Part shown: positions 33,845 through 44,276 of the stretch, piece by piece
How the letters are laid out: every line of letters starts with the position of its first letter
Numbering within the stretch: the first letter of the stretch is position 1
Assembly (NCBI GenBank): GCA_021773055.1
Contig: JAJFKV010000064.1
Location: 1-64,000, forward strand
Length of the DNA: 64,000 nucleotides
DNA from: Woeseiaceae bacterium
GTDB lineage: Bacteria > Pseudomonadota > Gammaproteobacteria > Steroidobacterales > Woeseiaceae
Direction: 5' to 3'
Translations under genes and position numbers: made by a program
Notes under the pieces: model-generated
Told to the model about the DNA's origin: nothing
What the model saw: the letters and a program-made list of their open reading frames with translations, nothing else
Database searches by the model: none

Positions 33845-36223
33845 CTAATTCTTTCCGTCTTCTATGCGGGCTCGATACTGTGCCAGCGTCGCGGCGTCCT
33901 CATCATTCCAGCTTTCACCTGAGTTGGTTCGAGCACGCCCCATTAACCGGGCAGCAGCCTCGATGTCGCCTCGCATCGATTCGAAATGCGCCTGGACCTT
34001 CAGGCTGTCGGCGTCCTCCGGACGGAGCGTGGCTGCCGCATCGACATGTGACGCTGCAGCATCCGAATTGTCGGTAGCCAGATAGGCCTCGGCAAGTCGA
34101 ATATGCAGGGATGCCTGAACAACGCTGTCATCAATGTTGTCGGCGATGGCGAAAGCGTCCTCAAGAACCTGGATGGCTTCCTGATGTCTGTCGAGCTGAG
34201 TGTAAACCCGGGCGAACACCCTCATCGCGGCGGTCTCGTCCCGTTGACGGTTCTTGTCTCGGGCCTCGTCCAGCAACTCGGTGGCGATTGCCAGCGCGTC
34301 GTTGTACCGCCCTGATTCGATCTTCGTTTCTGCGATGCCAAGCCGCGCTCGAAATACGTTGTGCGGGTCGTCCGTATTTCTCGCAATCGCCTCCACTGTG
34401 GCGTAGCGCTCAGCGGCGCTGTCCGGATCGCCAAGCCTTGTTTCCGCCCTGGCGATACGAATCAACGCTGGCACAGTGATACGCGTTGAGTCTATGTCGA
34501 TGCCAATATCATGGGCTTGCAACGCGTGCTGCATCGCGCGCGTGTAATTTCCCTGTTGAGCAGCGATGTCTGCAATACTGATGAAACTGGACGCGATACC
34601 GAACTGATCATCCAGTTCACGTCGCACAGAGAGCGAGTTTTCCGCCGCTTCAAAAGCCTGGTCATAAAATCGCTGCTTCGCGTAGATATTTGATAGCCGA
34701 CTCATTGCCGTCGCCTCGTTACGGCGCTCCCCGGTCAGACGAAAACTTTCGATCGCCCGGTTTGAATAGTCCTCAGCCTCTTCGAAGTGACCCATCTGAA
34801 TCAGTACGCCTGACATGTTGTTGAGTAGTGCTCCCGGCAACATCTGGATGTCCATGTCGTTGTAGGTTTGCTCGGCTTGCCGCATGTATGAAAGCGCCTT
34901 GGGAGTATTGCCGACGTTCTTCTCAACGAGCCCGAGGTTCTGATAACCCGTTGCTGCGCGCAAGTCGTTGCCAGATAGCAGTGACAAGTCGACCATTTTC
35001 TGGAACGCAATACGCGCTTCGTCATGTCGTCGTTTGGACCAGTAAATGACGCCGAGCGCGTTCTCGGTACTCGCCTGCTCTTTTTCCATGCCGGGCTTTG
35101 AGACTTCCTCACGCAGCACGATGAGATCACGTTCGGCATCTTCAAAGTTGCGAAGATTGCGAATGGTCAGGGCAAGTTCGTAGCGTGGCCAGAAGAGTTG
35201 CGGCTCTTGTTCGACGATGAGCTCGAACAGGCTCTTGGCCTCTTTATATTGACCTTCGTGAAAGAGCGCCATTCCCCTTGCGTATGCTTCGTTAAGGAAT
35301 TCGTCATTGCTGACGGATGACTGATCTACCGATGGCGGCGCACTCTTGACGATTAACGCAGTTACCGTGTTGACGACATCCTTTACCAGTTTTGTGGGTT
35401 CCTGGCCGACCATAGTACGGCGTGTAGGTCGCCGGCCCGCACCGGCGAGTGTATAGGTCAGCCGGTAAAGCCCGTTGTTGTCTTCGAGTTTTGCACCGAT
35501 AACGTGAGTGACTGCCGCTGTCTTCGCCAGCGTGTCGCGAAACTCGCTACCCGATGCAATTAGTTCGGCTAATGGCGCGTCACCTGCGAGCCCCGATACG
35601 TCACGGGAACTCGCTGTTTCGATGCCGCTGTCCTGCAGCATGCGACTCATCAATTCCATTAGTCCGAATGACACCCAATCCATGTCCGTGTCGCCAGTCG
35701 CGTTTTCGATCGGCAATACGGCCAAACGAACAGGACCGCTCAACGCGGGGGGTGACAGTAACAGCCAGGCAATGACAACTGCGGCGATCAGTCCCGCAGT
35801 GACGCCAAAGACTTTGAACACCTGCAAATTAAAGGCACGGCGTAGTCGCGGTCGGGGTAGTTTTTTCGCATCGGGCTCATGCACTGTCGCGGCGTCGATC
35901 GTTGCGATGAATCGATAGCCGTGGCCATGCACGGTCTTGATTAGCGCCTGTTTATCGGCGTCGTCACCGACAGCTCGGCGAGCCTTCATGACGCAGCGGG
36001 TGAGCGCGGTTTCTGTGACGATACTGCGTGGCCACAAAGCATCCTGCAATTCATCTTTGCTCACCGCACGGTGGTGATTGCGGATCAGGTACAGGAGTAA
36101 CTCGAAGGCCTTGGGCTGCGTCGTAACCGGGTCGCCCACAATCGTAAGTTCACGTCTGTCAGCATCGACAACGCAATCACCGAACTTGTAAACCTCTGTT
36201 TCTTGGTCTTTTTCTGTGGTCAT
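33845..36223 (-). CDS. ToxR/CadC-type membrane transcriptional regulator with TPR domain
   Basis: ATG 36223 gives 792 residues (the track uses TTG 36250). Residues about 10-108 are an OmpR/PhoB winged helix (QPKAFELLLYLIRNHHRAVS, then KTVHGHGYRFIA). One transmembrane helix follows (about 138-157), then a TolB-like segment (VRLAVLPIENATGDTDMDW) and some twelve TPRs to the end. This layout senses outside or periplasmic signals and binds promoters without a phosphorelay. A palindrome in its divergent promoter region (36251-36293) is a possible own site. Confidence 0.9.
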   Translation of the reverse strand: MTTEKDQETEVYKFGDCVVDADRRELTIVGDPVTTQPKAFELLLYLIRNHHRAVSKDELQDALWPRSIVTETALTRCVMKARRAVGDDADKQALIKTVHGHGYRFIATIDAATVHEPDAKKLPRPRLRRAFNLQVFKVFGVTAGLIAAVVIAWLLLSPPALSGPVRLAVLPIENATGDTDMDWVSFGLMELMSRMLQDSGIETASSRDVSGLAGDAPLAELIASGSEFRDTLAKTAAVTHVIGAKLEDNNGLYRLTYTLAGAGRRPTRRTMVGQEPTKLVKDVVNTVTALIVKSAPPSVDQSSVSNDEFLNEAYARGMALFHEGQYKEAKSLFELIVEQEPQLFWPRYELALTIRNLRNFEDAERDLIVLREEVSKPGMEKEQASTENALGVIYWSKRRHDEARIAFQKMVDLSLLSGNDLRAATGYQNLGLVEKNVGNTPKALSYMRQAEQTYNDMDIQMLPGALLNNMSGVLIQMGHFEEAEDYSNRAIESFRLTGERRNEATAMSRLSNIYAKQRFYDQAFEAAENSLSVRRELDDQFGIASSFISIADIAAQQGNYTRAMQHALQAHDIGIDIDSTRITVPALIRIARAETRLGDPDSAAERYATVEAIARNTDDPHNVFRARLGIAETKIESGRYNDALAIATELLDEARDKNRQRDETAAMRVFARVYTQLDRHQEAIQVLEDAFAIADNIDDSVVQASLHIRLAEAYLATDNSDAAASHVDAAATLRPEDADSLKVQAHFESMRGDIEAAARLMGRARTNSGESWNDEDAATLAQYRARIEDGKN

Positions 36224-36250
36224 TGCCGCTAAATCCGAGCGCGTCAGCAA

Positions 36251-36293
36251 ATGGTCAGGGTTTAGTCCCCAGGTGGTCAGGACCCTGAACCAT
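36251..36293. promoter_or_regulatory. Long inverted repeat between the ToxR-type regulator and the hydrolase
   Basis: ATGGTCAGGGT (36251-36261) and ACCCTGAACCAT (36282-36293) pair over 11 bp with one bulged base. It lies 28 bases before the regulator ATG and 57 before the hydrolase ATG, a position suited to an operator acting on both. Confidence 0.5.
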
Positions 36294-36349
36294 GATACGC
36301 GCAGAGTGCAGATCAGGCCATAAGCGGATTTGTTGAGGAGACAAGGTCA

Positions 36350-37150
36350 ATGAGCAACAAGAATGACACGGATAATCGTCCCATCGTTGTGTGTGTGCAC
36401 GGCAGTGCCAGCAACGGTGGTCAATGGCGAGCATTCAGACAGGCGGTTCGCGGCCGCTGTCGGGTATTTACGCCGGATCTCGTGGGTTACGGATCAAGGC
36501 GCTATCGTGCCAACAGCGGGTTCAGCCTGCAGAACGAGGTTGATGCGATTATCGAACAAATCGGTGACATCACGGAGCCGTTTCATCTTATCGGGCACTC
36601 CTACGGTGGAGCAGTCGCGACGTACTTCGCGAAGAAGTATCCGGAGAGAATCAAGAGTCTGATTCTGTATGAGCCGGCGAACTTCGCCGTGCTATTCAAG
36701 GAGGGTCTGCACACTGGTGCGGCGAATGAAATTCACGCAGTGCGCGCAAGGTTTGCGAACGGCGCGGGAAATGCAATATCCCGATGGCGCGCTGCTCGTA
36801 GCTTTATCACCTATTGGTCTGGGGCGAAGGCGTGGCGAAACTTCAAGTTGGCGCAACGTAGCTGGTTTGCGGCGATGTCGCCAAAGGTCGCCGCAGAGTT
36901 CGATGCGATCGCGGCTGCACACGACACGTTGAGTGACGTAAGTGATCTCGAGATGCCAGTAAAAATTGTTTGTGGTACCGCTACCCGGGACGCCGCCAAA
37001 CAAGTCTGTGAGCTTATGGCCGTACAAATCAAGAGCTCGCGGCTCCTGCGGCTTGTCAATCTACGGCACATGGCACCTCTCACCGATCCTGATAGCGTAA
37101 ATCCGTTGCTAATCGACTACGTCATTCCGGCATGGCCAAGGAGTGCGTAA
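36350..37150 (+). CDS. Cytoplasmic alpha/beta hydrolase
   Basis: The 266-residue protein has the hydrolase signature VVCVHGSASNGGQWR (oxyanion), GHSYGG nucleophile near residue 84 and a late His (LRHMAPL). There is no signal peptide. It overlaps the MddA-like gene (TAATG), so both are co-translated, and it is divergent from the ToxR-type regulator. It may be an esterase or haloalkane/epoxide-type hydrolase; the sequence does not decide. Confidence 0.85.
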   Translation: MSNKNDTDNRPIVVCVHGSASNGGQWRAFRQAVRGRCRVFTPDLVGYGSRRYRANSGFSLQNEVDAIIEQIGDITEPFHLIGHSYGGAVATYFAKKYPERIKSLILYEPANFAVLFKEGLHTGAANEIHAVRARFANGAGNAISRWRAARSFITYWSGAKAWRNFKLAQRSWFAAMSPKVAAEFDAIAAAHDTLSDVSDLEMPVKIVCGTATRDAAKQVCELMAVQIKSSRLLRLVNLRHMAPLTDPDSVNPLLIDYVIPAWPRSA

Positions 37151-37872
37151 TGAGACGAGTCCCGGTCCTGGGGTACGCGATCCTTGCTTACCTGGCATTC
37201 ATTCTTACGATCATCTATAGCATCGCGTTCATCGGCAATTTTTTCGTCGCCAGAACAATCGATTCAGCGGCAGTCGTGCCCTTCGGTGAGGCACTAGCCG
37301 TCAATCTTGGTCTGTTGCTGCTGTTCGCTCTTCAACACAGCGGCATGGCACGGAAGTCTTTCAAGAACTGGCTGCAAACTCACTTGAGTCACGGTCTTGA
37401 CCGCAGTACCTACGTATTGGCATCAAGTATCACCATCCTTCTGGTCATGGCGCTTTGGCAACCGATGGGTGGTGTCGTCTGGTCCGTTTCCGGACTTGTC
37501 ACTTCGAAGGTGATCGTCGCGATCTTCTTTGCGGGTTGGGGCCTAATGATCTACGCGACCTTCCTGATTAATCACCTTGAATTGTTTGGTCTGCGCCCGG
37601 AGAGGAAAGCGGAATTTCAGACGCCCGGTGTGTATCGCCACGTCCGTCACCCGATCTACCTTGGCTGGCTACTGGTCATGTGGGCCTCGCCGATCATGAC
37701 GGTAGCGCACCTGGTGTTTGCTGCCGGCATGACGATCTATATGCTTATTGGCATAGAATTCGAAGAGCGTGATCTGGCAGCCGAACTGCCGGACTACCCG
37801 CAATATCAGCGCAAGGTACCCATGCTGTTTCCATCGTGGCGGAAGCGCTTGCTGCGAAAGCCCGATAACTAG
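37150..37872 (+). CDS. MddA/NnrU-like membrane S-methyltransferase
   Basis: ATG 37150 with AAGGAG six bases upstream gives 240 residues; the track start at 37132 precedes the SD. Five to six membrane helices are followed by the isoprenylcysteine methyltransferase-like motif GVYRHVRHPIYLGWLLV and EFEERDL. MddA makes dimethylsulfide from methanethiol and SAM; QHSGMARKSFKNW also fits that group. The family contains other uncharacterised methyltransferases, so the substrate is inferred. Confidence 0.68.
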   Translation: MRRVPVLGYAILAYLAFILTIIYSIAFIGNFFVARTIDSAAVVPFGEALAVNLGLLLLFALQHSGMARKSFKNWLQTHLSHGLDRSTYVLASSITILLVMALWQPMGGVVWSVSGLVTSKVIVAIFFAGWGLMIYATFLINHLELFGLRPERKAEFQTPGVYRHVRHPIYLGWLLVMWASPIMTVAHLVFAAGMTIYMLIGIEFEERDLAAELPDYPQYQRKVPMLFPSWRKRLLRKPDN

Positions 37873-37978
37873 CGGACGAGAGTGACAGGAAAAAGAGTCG
37901 TGTACCGACGACGGAGGATCAACGTGATTTCGTCACCGATGTAATCACTGGGCTGGGATGTTGAAACCGTCACTTTAT

Positions 37979-40840
37979 CTAAGTACCGACAGCAACTCCG
38001 CGGCGCGATTTGCTCGTGCGTTCGACCAGCGGTTTGAGGAACTCGCCCGTGAATGAACCCTTGGCAGTGGCAACCTGTTCCGGGGTACCCGTCGCGACAA
38101 TCTGACCGCCTCCGTCGCCGCCTTCCGGGCCGAGATCAATAACCCAGTCTGCCGTCTTGATCACATCCAGATTGTGCTCGATGACAACGACCGTGTTGCC
38201 GCGATCGCGCAAGCGATGTAGTACATGCAGCAGGTGCTCAATGTCGAAAAAATGCAGGCCGGTCGTGGGTTCATCAAGAATGTATAACGTGCTACCCGTA
38301 TCGCGCTTTGAGAGTTCTTTCGCGAGCTTGACGCGCTGTGCTTCGCCGCCGGACAAAGTTGTGGCGTTCTGGCCCAGTCGTACATAGCTCAGGCCGACGT
38401 CGACCAGCGTTGTGAGCTTCCTTGCGACCACCGGTACATTCTTGAAAAATTCGGCGGCATCCTCAACGGTCATGTCGAGAACCTCGTGGATATTCCTGCC
38501 TTTGTAGCGAATCTCGAGTGTCTCGCGGTTGTAGCGTTTGCCGCGACAGGTGTCGCAGGGGACGTAAACATCGGGCAGGAAATGCATCTCGACCTTGATA
38601 ACGCCGTCACCCTGGCAGGGCTCACAGCGACCGCCCTTGACGTTAAAACTGAAGCGTCCCGGCATGTAGCCGCGAGAGCGTGCTTCCTGTGTACCAGCGA
38701 ACAGTTCGCGAATCGGCGTAAACAGCCCGCTGTACGTTGCCGGGTTGGAACGTGGTGTGCGACCGATTGGGCTTTGGCTGATATCGATGACACGATCGAT
38801 ATTCTCGAGGCCCGTAATTTTCTCATGTGGCGCCGGATTGCGATTGGACCGATTCAGCTCGTCCGCAACGGCTTTGTACAAAGTGTCGTTAACGAGTGTG
38901 GATTTACCCGAACCTGACACGCCGGTAATACAGGTCATGAGGCCAATGGGAATCGATGCGCTTACGTTTTGCAGGTTATTGCCGTTCGCGCCAATAATTT
39001 CCAGCTGGTGGTCAGGGTCATTCGGGGTGCGCTTGTCTGGCAAAGCGATAGCCCGCTTGCCTGACAGGTACTGCCCGGTCAATGACTGCGGATCGTTTTT
39101 CACTTCGTCCGGAGTACCCTGGGAAACGATCTTGCCACCGTGTACACCGGCACCGGGGCCAAGGTCGACAACATGGTCGGCGGCGAGAATTGCCTCTTCA
39201 TCGTGTTCGACGACGATCACCGTGTTGCCGATATCGCGAAGGTGAACGAGTGTGCTAAGCAGGCGCTGGTTGTCACGCTGGTGCAGCCCAATCGATGGTT
39301 CATCCAGGATGTACATGACACCCACAAGCCCGGAGCCGATTTGACTGGCGAGACGAATACGCTGCGCTTCGCCGCCGGACAGGGTATCGGCACTACGGTC
39401 GAGGGACAGGTAGTCGAGACCGACATCTGAAAGAAAGCTGAGACGATCGCCTATTTCCTTGACGATCTTGTCGGCAACCGCCGCACGCCAACCGTCGACT
39501 TTCATGTTTTCGAAAAACTCGCGCGCGTGGCCGACAGACAGATGGGTGATTTCCGGCAAAGAGCGGTCGCATATGAACACATGCCGGGCAGCACGATTTA
39601 AGCGCGTTCCCTGGCAATCCGGGCAGGCCTGACTGTTCAGGAACTTGGTCAGCTCCTCGCGAACCGCGTTCGATTCAGTCTCGTGATAACGCCGCTCAAG
39701 ATTTGGCAACACGCCCTCAAAGCGATGCAGTTTTTTGATCTGCATGCCTCGCGTGTTCTCATAGAAAAACTCGATCTTCTCCTTACCGCTGCCGTGCAGG
39801 ACCACATTTCGCAGTTTTGCTGGCAATTCGTCGAACGGCGTCTCGATATCGAAGCCGTAGTGCGAGGCCAGACTTTGAATCATCTGGTAGTAATACGTTG
39901 TCTTACGGTCCCAGCCGCGAATTGCACCGCCTGCCAGTGACAGACCGGCGTTTACGACCACGCGGTCGGGATCGAAGAACTGTTTCACGCCGAGGCCATC
40001 ACAAGTGGGGCAGGCACCGGTTGGATTGTTAAACGAAAACAGGCGTGGTTCGAGCTCTATCAGGCTGTAGCCGCAAAGATTGCAGGCAAAGCGATCAGAG
40101 AAAATGATCTCGTCGGCGTCCTTGTCGTCCATGAATGCGATGCGGGCCGTGCCGTCTGCAAGACGTAATGCAGTTTCGAACGACTCCGCAAGGCGTAGCC
40201 GAAGGTCCTCTTTGACTTTAATGCGGTCTACGATAGCGTCAATGTTATGTTTTTTGCGTAGGTCGAGAGCCGGCGGCTGGTCGAGTTCGTAAATTTCACC
40301 ATCAATACGGGCGCGTATGAAACCTTGCGCCTGCAGGTCGGCCATCAGCTGCACGTGCTCACCCTTGCGGTCGGATACGACCGGCGCGAGCAACATGAGT
40401 TTGCTGCCCTGGGGTAAGGCCATTACCTGATCGACCATTTGCGCAACGGTCTGTGCTTCAAGTGGCAGGTCGTGATCCGGGCACTGCGGTGTGCCAGCAC
40501 GAGCATAAAGAAGCCGCAGGTAGTCGTAGATCTCCGTTACCGTACCGACAGTGGAGCGCGGATTGTGAGAGGTCGATTTTTGCTCGATCGAGATGGCAGG
40601 CGACAGACCTTCGATGTGGTCAATGTCGGGCTTTTCCATCATCGACAGGAACTGCCGCGCGTAGGCCGACAGGGACTCAACGTAACGTCGCTGGCCCTCG
40701 GCATAAATGGTATCGAAGGCAAGCGAGGATTTGCCTGAGCCGGACAATCCAGTAAATACGATTAACTGGTCTCGCGGCAGATCAAGGTCAATATTGCGCA
40801 GGTTGTGCGTTCTCGCGCCACGGATGCTTATGGTTTTCAT
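37979..40840 (-). CDS. uvrA: Excinuclease ABC subunit A
   Basis: ATG 40840 ([19 protein letters not shown]) gives 953 residues; the ORF start at 40939 is in the divergent gap. Two ABC ATPase units carry GLSGSGKSS and GVSGSGKST, with zinc fingers of CxxC type ([12 protein letters not shown]...CDTC). UvrA finds bulky lesions for nucleotide excision repair. I see no LexA box in the short divergent gap, although this locus is SOS-controlled in E. coli. Confidence 0.98.
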   Translation of the reverse strand: MKTISIRGARTHNLRNIDLDLPRDQLIVFTGLSGSGKSSLAFDTIYAEGQRRYVESLSAYARQFLSMMEKPDIDHIEGLSPAISIEQKSTSHNPRSTVGTVTEIYDYLRLLYARAGTPQCPDHDLPLEAQTVAQMVDQVMALPQGSKLMLLAPVVSDRKGEHVQLMADLQAQGFIRARIDGEIYELDQPPALDLRKKHNIDAIVDRIKVKEDLRLRLAESFETALRLADGTARIAFMDDKDADEIIFSDRFACNLCGYSLIELEPRLFSFNNPTGACPTCDGLGVKQFFDPDRVVVNAGLSLAGGAIRGWDRKTTYYYQMIQSLASHYGFDIETPFDELPAKLRNVVLHGSGKEKIEFFYENTRGMQIKKLHRFEGVLPNLERRYHETESNAVREELTKFLNSQACPDCQGTRLNRAARHVFICDRSLPEITHLSVGHAREFFENMKVDGWRAAVADKIVKEIGDRLSFLSDVGLDYLSLDRSADTLSGGEAQRIRLASQIGSGLVGVMYILDEPSIGLHQRDNQRLLSTLVHLRDIGNTVIVVEHDEEAILAADHVVDLGPGAGVHGGKIVSQGTPDEVKNDPQSLTGQYLSGKRAIALPDKRTPNDPDHQLEIIGANGNNLQNVSASIPIGLMTCITGVSGSGKSTLVNDTLYKAVADELNRSNRNPAPHEKITGLENIDRVIDISQSPIGRTPRSNPATYSGLFTPIRELFAGTQEARSRGYMPGRFSFNVKGGRCEPCQGDGVIKVEMHFLPDVYVPCDTCRGKRYNRETLEIRYKGRNIHEVLDMTVEDAAEFFKNVPVVARKLTTLVDVGLSYVRLGQNATTLSGGEAQRVKLAKELSKRDTGSTLYILDEPTTGLHFFDIEHLLHVLHRLRDRGNTVVVIEHNLDVIKTADWVIDLGPEGGDGGGQIVATGTPEQVATAKGSFTGEFLKPLVERTSKSRRGVAVGT

Positions 40841-40882
40841 ATGTAAGGTGCAGTCATTTCCGGCCAACCTGCTAATATACGC

Positions 40883-40900
40883 CGCCGCACATCTGCGGCG
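40883..40900. other. Hairpin in the uvrA-MFS divergent gap
   Basis: CGCCGC-ACATCT-GCGGCG lies between TAATAT (40873-40878, a possible -10) and the GTG start of the MFS gene. It would be in the 5' end of the MFS transcript. Regulatory role unproven. Confidence 0.35.
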
Positions 40901-40916
40901 CAAAGGAACAACACGC

Positions 40917-42095
40917 GTGAGCTTAGAAAACCCAGACACAGCCGTCCCGATGAGCGCTTTCGAGCGTCGTTCGGTGGGCGTCGTTGCGCTGATTTCGATG
41001 ATTCGGATGTTCGGGCTGTTCGCGCTGCTGCCGGTGCTGTCGCTATATGCAACCGATCTTGAGCACGCGACACCGTTGCTGGTTGGGTTGGCCGTCGGTG
41101 CCTACGGGCTGACACAGGCGGGGTTTCAAATACCACTGGGTGCATTGTCAGACCGGGTCGGCCGAATTCCCGTCATTCTGCTGGGATTGGGGATATTCGC
41201 AGCCGGCAGTGTACTGGCGGCCGTCAGCGACTCCATTTACGGAATTATCGCTGGGCGTCTATTGCAGGGTGCCGGCGCGATCTCGGCAACATTAACCGCG
41301 TTGATCAGTGACGCGACCCGCGAAGAGGTACGTACGAAGTCGATGGCTATTTTCGGCGTCGGTTTTGGCCTGTCATTCATGATCGCTATGGTCGGTGGAC
41401 CGCTAATCGCAGCGAAGTTCGGTGTGCAGTCGCTGTTTTGGGTGGCGGCGCTACTCGCGGTGGTGGCCGGGTTCTTGCTGTTGCTGTTGCCCAAAATTCC
41501 GCGGGTGCGAAAAAACGAAAGCTGGAGCCTGCTGCCAGCCCTTCGCCCGGACCTGTTGCGGGTCGATTTCTACGTGTTCCTCCTGCATACGATCATGACC
41601 GCAACATTTGTGGCGTTGCCGTTCTTGTTGACCCGGCGCCTTGAGATGACGCTAACCGATCACTGGAAAATGTACATCGGTGCGTTGCTATTGTCATTGG
41701 TCATCGCCGTCCCGATGATTATGAAGGACCACCGGCAGGGACAGGGCCGGCTTATCGGTATTGCGGTGAGCATGATACTGGTTGCACAACTGTCGCTGAC
41801 GTTCTTCAGTTTCTCCGTAATTCCGGTGTTTCTCTCACTCGTAGTCTATTTCGGTGGCTTCAACTTCCTCGAGGCCGGACTACCGGCCAGGCTGTCGGTG
41901 CTGGCGGACAGCGACCTCCGCGGCGCTTCACTAGGCGTGTTCTCAAGCGCCCAGTTCCTGGGAGCCTTCATTGGCGGCCTCATAGGCGGCCGATTCCTGG
42001 GCCAGGGCCGACCGACCGACGTCTTTTTCGTCTGCGCCTTACTAGCTGGAATCTGGCTGGCACTGCAGAGTTTCGGCCGATTCCGCAAATCGTAG
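40917..42095 (+). CDS. MFS transporter (multidrug-efflux-like)
   Basis: The GTG at 40917 with AAGGAA about 8 bases upstream gives 392 residues; the track extends into uvrA. There are twelve hydrophobic helices and the antiporter motif A sequence [14 protein letters not shown]. The order uvrA-MFS-ssb is common in gammaproteobacteria (for example Pseudomonas). It lacks the extra C-terminal domain of YajR. Substrate unknown. Confidence 0.88.
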   Translation: MSLENPDTAVPMSAFERRSVGVVALISMIRMFGLFALLPVLSLYATDLEHATPLLVGLAVGAYGLTQAGFQIPLGALSDRVGRIPVILLGLGIFAAGSVLAAVSDSIYGIIAGRLLQGAGAISATLTALISDATREEVRTKSMAIFGVGFGLSFMIAMVGGPLIAAKFGVQSLFWVAALLAVVAGFLLLLLPKIPRVRKNESWSLLPALRPDLLRVDFYVFLLHTIMTATFVALPFLLTRRLEMTLTDHWKMYIGALLLSLVIAVPMIMKDHRQGQGRLIGIAVSMILVAQLSLTFFSFSVIPVFLSLVVYFGGFNFLEAGLPARLSVLADSDLRGASLGVFSSAQFLGAFIGGLIGGRFLGQGRPTDVFFVCALLAGIWLALQSFGRFRKS

Positions 42096-42205
42096 CGGTC
42101 TGGGGGTCTGATCCGGCAAATCGAATCGGTCCGGAAGGCCGTAACTGCAATGGCTCGCTACGCTGCGCTTTATTTGCTGTAACGGCCTTCCGGACCGCTA
42201 CGATT
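42091..42205 (+). repeat. Variable-arm palindrome E3 with nested arms
   Basis: Perfect 16 bp arms CGGTCCGGAAGGCCGT (42127-42142) and their inverse (42182-42197) enclose the core AATGGCTCGCTACGCTGCG then CTTTATTT. The inner arms here are GCAA/TTGC where other copies have GGAA/TTCC, a compensating change. An outer CGTAGCGGTC (42091-42100) also matches GACCGCTACG (42193-42202), so a second arm is nested. Confidence 0.85.
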
Positions 42206-42283
42206 GTCATGAGATCTGAATCCGGCGTTGTATTGAAGAAATCGGGCTAGCAATTCGCCAACCAGTCACTACAATAGTCCCCC

Positions 42284-42302
42284 CTCGCCGCACCGCGGCG
42301 AG
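42284..42302 (+). promoter_or_regulatory. Hairpin and promoter region upstream of ssb
   Basis: CTCGCCGC-ACC-GCGGCGAG is a perfect 8 bp stem 35 bases before the ssb ATG. A possible -10 (TACAAT, 42270-42275) lies just upstream with no convincing -35. The hairpin would be near the 5' end of the ssb mRNA. Confidence 0.45.
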
Positions 42303-42337
42303 TCACATCAACCACATACATAAGACAGGGGATCCGT

Positions 42338-42814
42338 ATGGCCCGCGGAATAAATAAAGTTATCATTGTCGGAAACGTCGGCGGAGATCCGGAGACACGT
42401 TATATGCCGAGCGGCTCGGCCGTGACAAATCTGACGGTTGCGACCAACGAGTCGTGGAAAGACAAGCAAACCGGTGAACAAAAAGAGCGCACCGAGTGGC
42501 ATCGCGTGGCGATGTTCAATCGTCTGGCTGAAATAGCGGCAGAGTATCTACGCAAGGGCTCACAGGTCTACATCGAGGGCAAACTGCGCACCCGCAAATG
42601 GCAGGACAAGGGTGGTCAGGATCGCTACACAACTGAGATCATTGCTGACGAAATGCAAATGCTCGGCGGCCGTGGTGGCAGCGGCGGTGGCGGCAACTTC
42701 GGCGGTGGCAGCCAGGGTGGCGGTCAAGGCGGCGGTCAAGGCGGCGACCAGGGCGGCGGTAATGCACCTCCGCAGCCGGGTCCGGACGATTTCGACGACG
42801 ATATTCCTTTCTAG
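42338..42814 (+). CDS. ssb: Single-stranded DNA-binding protein
   Basis: The 158-residue protein has the OB fold N-terminus [19 protein letters not shown], a linker of Gly/Gln/Ser repeats (about 112-145) and the acidic tip DDFDDDIPF that recruits partner proteins. It protects ssDNA in replication, repair and recombination. AGGGG lies upstream of the ATG. Confidence 0.97.
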   Translation: MARGINKVIIVGNVGGDPETRYMPSGSAVTNLTVATNESWKDKQTGEQKERTEWHRVAMFNRLAEIAAEYLRKGSQVYIEGKLRTRKWQDKGGQDRYTTEIIADEMQMLGGRGGSGGGGNFGGGSQGGGQGGGQGGDQGGGNAPPQPGPDDFDDDIPF

Positions 42815-42826
42815 CAAGCCCGCATT

Positions 42827-44158
42827 TTGAAGCTGTACATCAAAACGATGGGCTGCCAGATGAACGAGTATGACTCGGACAAGATGGCAGATGTGTTGCG
42901 TGAGTCGCACGGTTACGAGTTGACCGATACGCCTGACGACGCCGACCTGTTGCTGGTAAATACGTGTTCGATTCGAGAAAAAGCCCAGGAAAAAGTTTTT
43001 TCTGAACTCGGGCGCTGGCGCAAACTCAAGGATTTGAATCCGAACGTCAAGATTGGCGTCGGGGGGTGTGTCGCGAGCCAGGAGGGCGAAGGCATCATCA
43101 AGCGAGCGCCATTTGTTGACGTGGTCTTCGGACCGCAAACCTTGCATCGTTTACCTGAATTGCTTGATAGCACAGAGAAGAAAAAGTCCGTTGTCGATAT
43201 TTCATTCCCTGAAATCGAAAAGTTCGATCGATTACCCGAGCCTCGTGCGGAGGGACCAACTGCCTTCGTATCGGTCATGGAAGGTTGCAGCAAATTTTGC
43301 AGTTTCTGTGTCGTTCCGTATACGCGCGGCGAGGAAATAAGTCGACCGTTCGATGACGTGATAGCTGAAGTTGCGAGTCTTGCTGATCAGGGTGTGCGTG
43401 AGGTCAATTTGCTGGGGCAGAACGTCAACGCCTATCGCGGGCCGATGCACGACGGACAAATCGCAGATCTGGCGACGCTCATTTATTACGTTGCTGAAAT
43501 TGACGGTATCGATCGAATTCGCTTTACGACCTCGCATCCGGTCGAATTTACCGATAGCCTGATTCAGGCCTATGCGGAGGTGCCGAAACTGGTAGGGTAT
43601 TTACACTTGCCGGTACAACATGGTTCGGACAGGATACTGGCAGGGATGAAACGTGGTCATACGATTCTTGAGTACAAGCAAAAGATTCGTAAATTGCGTG
43701 CAGCGCGGCCCGGCCTGTCGCTGTCATCGGACTTCATCATTGGTTTTCCCGGCGAGACGGACCGAGACTTTGAAGCACTGATGAACCTGATCGCCGAAAT
43801 GGGTTTCGATCAGTCGTTTAGTTTTATTTACAGCGCACGCCCTGGTACACCGGCCGCAAGCCTTGCGGACGACACGTCGATGGAAGTCAAGAAAAAACGA
43901 CTGCAGCTCTTGCAAACACGCATCAATCAGCAGGCGATGGATATCAGTCGGGCGATGGTTGGGACGACGCAAAGTGTGCTGGTTGAGAAACTCTCGAAGA
44001 AAAGCGCCAACCAGGTATCCGGACGCACCGAGAATAATCGCTGGGTCAATTTCGACGCCGATGCGACCTCAATAGGGCAATTTGTCGACGTTGTTATAAC
44101 CGAGGCGTTACCAAATTCATTGCGCGGACGCCTTGCGAACGAATCAGCTGCGGCGTAG
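42827..44158 (+). CDS. miaB: tRNA-2-methylthio-N6-dimethylallyladenosine synthase
   Basis: The start is probably TTG 42827, because the conserved [17 protein letters not shown] begins immediately and the next Met would remove it. The 443-residue protein has the N-terminal cysteine cluster, the radical SAM motif CSKFCSFC and a C-terminal TRAM domain. It methylthiolates A37 of tRNA. It is 12 bp downstream of ssb, and starts the block miaB-phoH-ybeY-corC-lnt. Confidence 0.96.
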   Translation: MKLYIKTMGCQMNEYDSDKMADVLRESHGYELTDTPDDADLLLVNTCSIREKAQEKVFSELGRWRKLKDLNPNVKIGVGGCVASQEGEGIIKRAPFVDVVFGPQTLHRLPELLDSTEKKKSVVDISFPEIEKFDRLPEPRAEGPTAFVSVMEGCSKFCSFCVVPYTRGEEISRPFDDVIAEVASLADQGVREVNLLGQNVNAYRGPMHDGQIADLATLIYYVAEIDGIDRIRFTTSHPVEFTDSLIQAYAEVPKLVGYLHLPVQHGSDRILAGMKRGHTILEYKQKIRKLRAARPGLSLSSDFIIGFPGETDRDFEALMNLIAEMGFDQSFSFIYSARPGTPAASLADDTSMEVKKKRLQLLQTRINQQAMDISRAMVGTTQSVLVEKLSKKSANQVSGRTENNRWVNFDADATSIGQFVDVVITEALPNSLRGRLANESAAA

Positions 44159-44172
44159 TCTATAACGCAATG

Positions 44173-44195
44173 ATCTATTGCCTTAATAGATTTTT
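44173..44195 (+). terminator. Weak terminator-like hairpin after miaB
   Basis: ATCTATT-GCCTT-AATAGAT is followed by TTTT. The stem is short and AT-rich, so termination would be partial at most. Confidence 0.35.
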
Positions 44196-44276
44196 CGTCA
44201 TCGTCTGTTACAGACATGACATTGCCCCTGTCTTCCTGACGGGCGGCTTCCTACGCAGAGGTTTTAAATACAGATC

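Noticed and set aside
40841-40916. LexA/SOS box in the uvrA divergent gap
   Set aside because: I looked for CTG-N10-CAG because uvrA and ssb are SOS genes in E. coli. No good match is present in the short gap or before ssb.
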